Positions 13,460 to 14,461 of a stretch of 14,461 nt of DNA are shown here, one piece after another. The DNA comes from an uncultured Collinsella sp. (GTDB taxonomy: Bacteria > Actinomycetota > Coriobacteriia > Coriobacteriales > Coriobacteriaceae). Below the pieces are notes generated by a model, which was given only the letters and a program-made list of their open reading frames with translations, did not search any database and was not told where the DNA came from. Within the stretch, counting starts at the first letter, position 1. Every line of letters starts with the position of its first letter. The position numbers and the translations under genes are program-made. The stretch spans positions 1 through 14,461 of the forward strand of contig CATYJC010000038.1 in the NCBI GenBank assembly GCA_958407555.1, written 5' to 3'.

Positions 13460-14143
13460 ATGGAGGCTTACAAGCAAGAGTTCATCAAGTTTATGGTTGA
13501 GTCCGACGTCCTTAAGTTCGGCAGCTTTACGCTCAAGAGCGGTCGTCAGTCTCCGTTCTTTATGAATGCCGGCGCTTACGTGACGGGCTATCAGCTCAAG
13601 AAGCTGGGCGAGTATTACGCCCAGGCCATCCACGATAACTTTGGCGACGATTTTGATGTACTGTTTGGACCGGCCTACAAGGGTATTCCGCTGGCCGTCG
13701 TGACCGCAATTGCCTACCACGAGCTGTACGGCAAGGAGGTCAAGTACTGCTGCGACCGCAAGGAGGCCAAGGACCACGGCGCCGACAAGGGCAACCTGCT
13801 GGGCTATGAGCCCCAGGACGGCGATCGCGTGGTCATGGTCGAGGATGTCACCACCAGCGGCAAGTCCATCGACGAGACCTATCCCAAGGTTAAGGCTGCT
13901 GCCGACGTCGAAATCAAGGGCCTGATCGTGTCCCTCAACCGCATGGAGGTCGGCAAGGGCGGCGTGACCACCGCGCAGAAGGAGATCGAGGCCAAGTACG
14001 GTTTCCCCGTCGCGAGCATCGTCTCCATGGCCGAGGTCGTCGAGACCCTCTACAACCACGAGATTGACGGCAAGGTTGTCATCGATGACGAGCTCAAGGC
14101 CGCCATCGACGCCTACTACGAGCAGTACGGAGCTCGGGAGTAG
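13460..14143 (+). CDS. pyrE: Orotate phosphoribosyltransferase
   Basis: PyrE joins orotate and PRPP to give orotidine 5'-phosphate in de novo pyrimidine synthesis, as a cytoplasmic dimer. The 227-residue length is normal. The N-terminal stretch FGSFTLKSGRQSPFFMNAG is the orotate-side signature and FGPAYKGIPLA the next conserved block. The PRPP-binding motif VVMVEDVTTSGKS contains Glu128, Asp129 and the TTSGKS loop. KYCCDRKEAKDHG holds the flexible loop with its catalytic Lys. ATG 13460 is chosen over upstream in-frame starts because AGGAG (13450-13454) lies 5 nt before it and homology begins there. TAAACT at 13420-13425 may be a -10, without a good -35. No other pyr genes are adjacent. Hairpins follow. 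Confidence 0.97.
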   Translation: MEAYKQEFIKFMVESDVLKFGSFTLKSGRQSPFFMNAGAYVTGYQLKKLGEYYAQAIHDNFGDDFDVLFGPAYKGIPLAVVTAIAYHELYGKEVKYCCDRKEAKDHGADKGNLLGYEPQDGDRVVMVEDVTTSGKSIDETYPKVKAAADVEIKGLIVSLNRMEVGKGGVTTAQKEIEAKYGFPVASIVSMAEVVETLYNHEIDGKVVIDDELKAAIDAYYEQYGARE

Positions 14144-14146
14144 GTA

Positions 14147-14174
14147 GTTACGCGGGTTTACCAACCCGCGTAAC
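14147..14174 (+). terminator. Hairpin after pyrE, probable terminator
   Basis: A perfect 11-bp stem (GTTACGCGGGT 14147-14157 with ACCCGCGTAAC 14164-14174) with loop TTACCA starts 4 nt after the pyrE stop. No T-run follows, so termination may be weak or the hairpin may protect the 3' end. Confidence 0.65.
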
Positions 14175-14188
14175 CAGTTGACGCTGCA

Positions 14189-14285
14189 AGCCCGCCAGAG
14201 CGGCAATCTGCCTTTCAGCTTCGGCGGCATGACCAGAAGGTCAATGCCGCCTCGTTTCAAGGCACCTTGCTCGCTCTGACGGGCT
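14189..14285. repeat. 97-nt imperfect palindrome downstream of pyrE
   Basis: The sequence folds on itself along its whole length. Outer arms 14189-14202 and 14272-14285 match at 13 of 14 positions (AGCCCGCCAGAGCG type). The inner stem pairs 14223-14234 with 14239-14251, with one bulged A, around the tetraloop AGAA (14235-14238). The middle is less well paired. No coding sense is seen. It could be a non-autonomous element, a structured RNA or part of a bidirectional terminator. Confidence 0.65.
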
Positions 14286-14320
14286 TTCGCTGTCGTTGCC
14301 AAAACATCGGCGTTGCCGGA

Positions 14321-14351
14321 GTAGTCATTGGGGATGTTCTTAAATGACTAC
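14321..14351. repeat. Dispersed repeat, copy 2, with palindromic ends
   Basis: Perfect 9-bp terminal arms GTAGTCATT (14321-14329) and AATGACTAC (14343-14351) surround 13 nt. Its interior matches the copy at 12603-12630. The right end overlaps the stop codon (14348-14350) of the gene entering from the right on the - strand. Confidence 0.75.
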
Positions 14352-14461
14352 TTGAGCCCGGGCAGACGGGTGTAGGGAAGCAAGCGCTCCAGGAATTCGG
14401 AGCAGTGGGCGTAGTCTTTGGCGAAGTAGCTGCTGTAGAGCGAATCGAGCACGTATTGCAC
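14348..14461 (-). CDS. Unidentified protein, C-terminal 37 residues
   Basis: The - strand frame is open from the window edge to TAG at 14350-14348. The residues read VLDSLYSSYFAKDYAHCSEFL and end RLLPYTRLPGLK. This looks like a helical, aromatic-rich protein end, but it is too short to assign to a family. The frame is supported by normal codon usage for the region (GC-rich third positions, no rare-codon runs). Its stop codon lies inside the palindromic repeat at 14321-14351, so the repeat may supply the last codons or the stop. Confidence 0.55.
   Translation of the reverse strand: MQYVLDSLYSSYFAKDYAHCSEFLERLLPYTRLPGLK

Noticed and set aside
13196..14302. Long - strand open frame opposite pyrE
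   Set aside because: It crosses the whole of pyrE, whose motifs are unambiguous, and continues into palindromic repeats.

Overview
The window looks like a chromosomal segment of a high-GC gut actinobacterium, most probably Collinsella or a close Coriobacteriia relative. This rests on the GC-rich codon use, the gene repertoire (LuxS, DUF4867, phospho-beta-glucosidase, 7TM sensor kinases with NarL-type regulators) and the many short palindromic intergenic repeats. The genus is an inference from protein style and was not checked by a search.

Layout. Bases 2-649 are the 3' end of a glycerol kinase (glpK). Bases 660-783 hold several overlapping GGGACGGG hairpins, including a terminator. luxS (801-1289) ends in a clear terminator. 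A DUF4867 gene (1434-2078) has a 26-bp palindromic operator candidate just before its start. Bases 2086-2278 are a block of three palindromic repeats. Then comes a GH1 6-phospho-beta-glucosidase (2424-3854) with a terminator hairpin. A three-gene signalling operon follows on the + strand (3994-7993): a multi-TM sensor that appears to have lost its kinase residues, a membrane NarL-type histidine kinase, and a NarL/LuxR response regulator, each overlapping or abutting the next. Two strong hairpins (8027-8131) separate it from a convergent four-gene run on the - strand (12481 down to 8184): a DUF4428/zinc-ribbon protein, a zinc-ribbon membrane protein, an SPFH protein with two C-terminal zinc ribbons, and a lipoprotein. 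The first three resemble parts of the Bacillus YdjG/YdjI (PspA-associated) membrane-stress module. After a small repeat come a 5'-truncated ROK sugar kinase (pseudogene) and an intact pyrE (13460-14143). pyrE is followed by a hairpin, a 97-nt imperfect palindrome, and a second copy of the small repeat that overlaps the stop codon of a gene entering from the right on the - strand.

How the genes work together. Glycerol kinase, phospho-beta-glucosidase, DUF4867 and the ROK remnant suggest carbohydrate uptake and phosphorylation. LuxS belongs to the activated methyl cycle and makes the AI-2 precursor. The sensor/kinase/regulator triad should form one signalling unit whose stimulus and targets cannot be read from here. 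The SPFH/zinc-ribbon cluster is probably one envelope-associated complex. The best candidates for under-described biology are the pseudokinase-kinase-regulator triad, the six-zinc-ribbon SPFH cluster, and the repeat families, one copy of which sits exactly at the broken end of the ROK gene.
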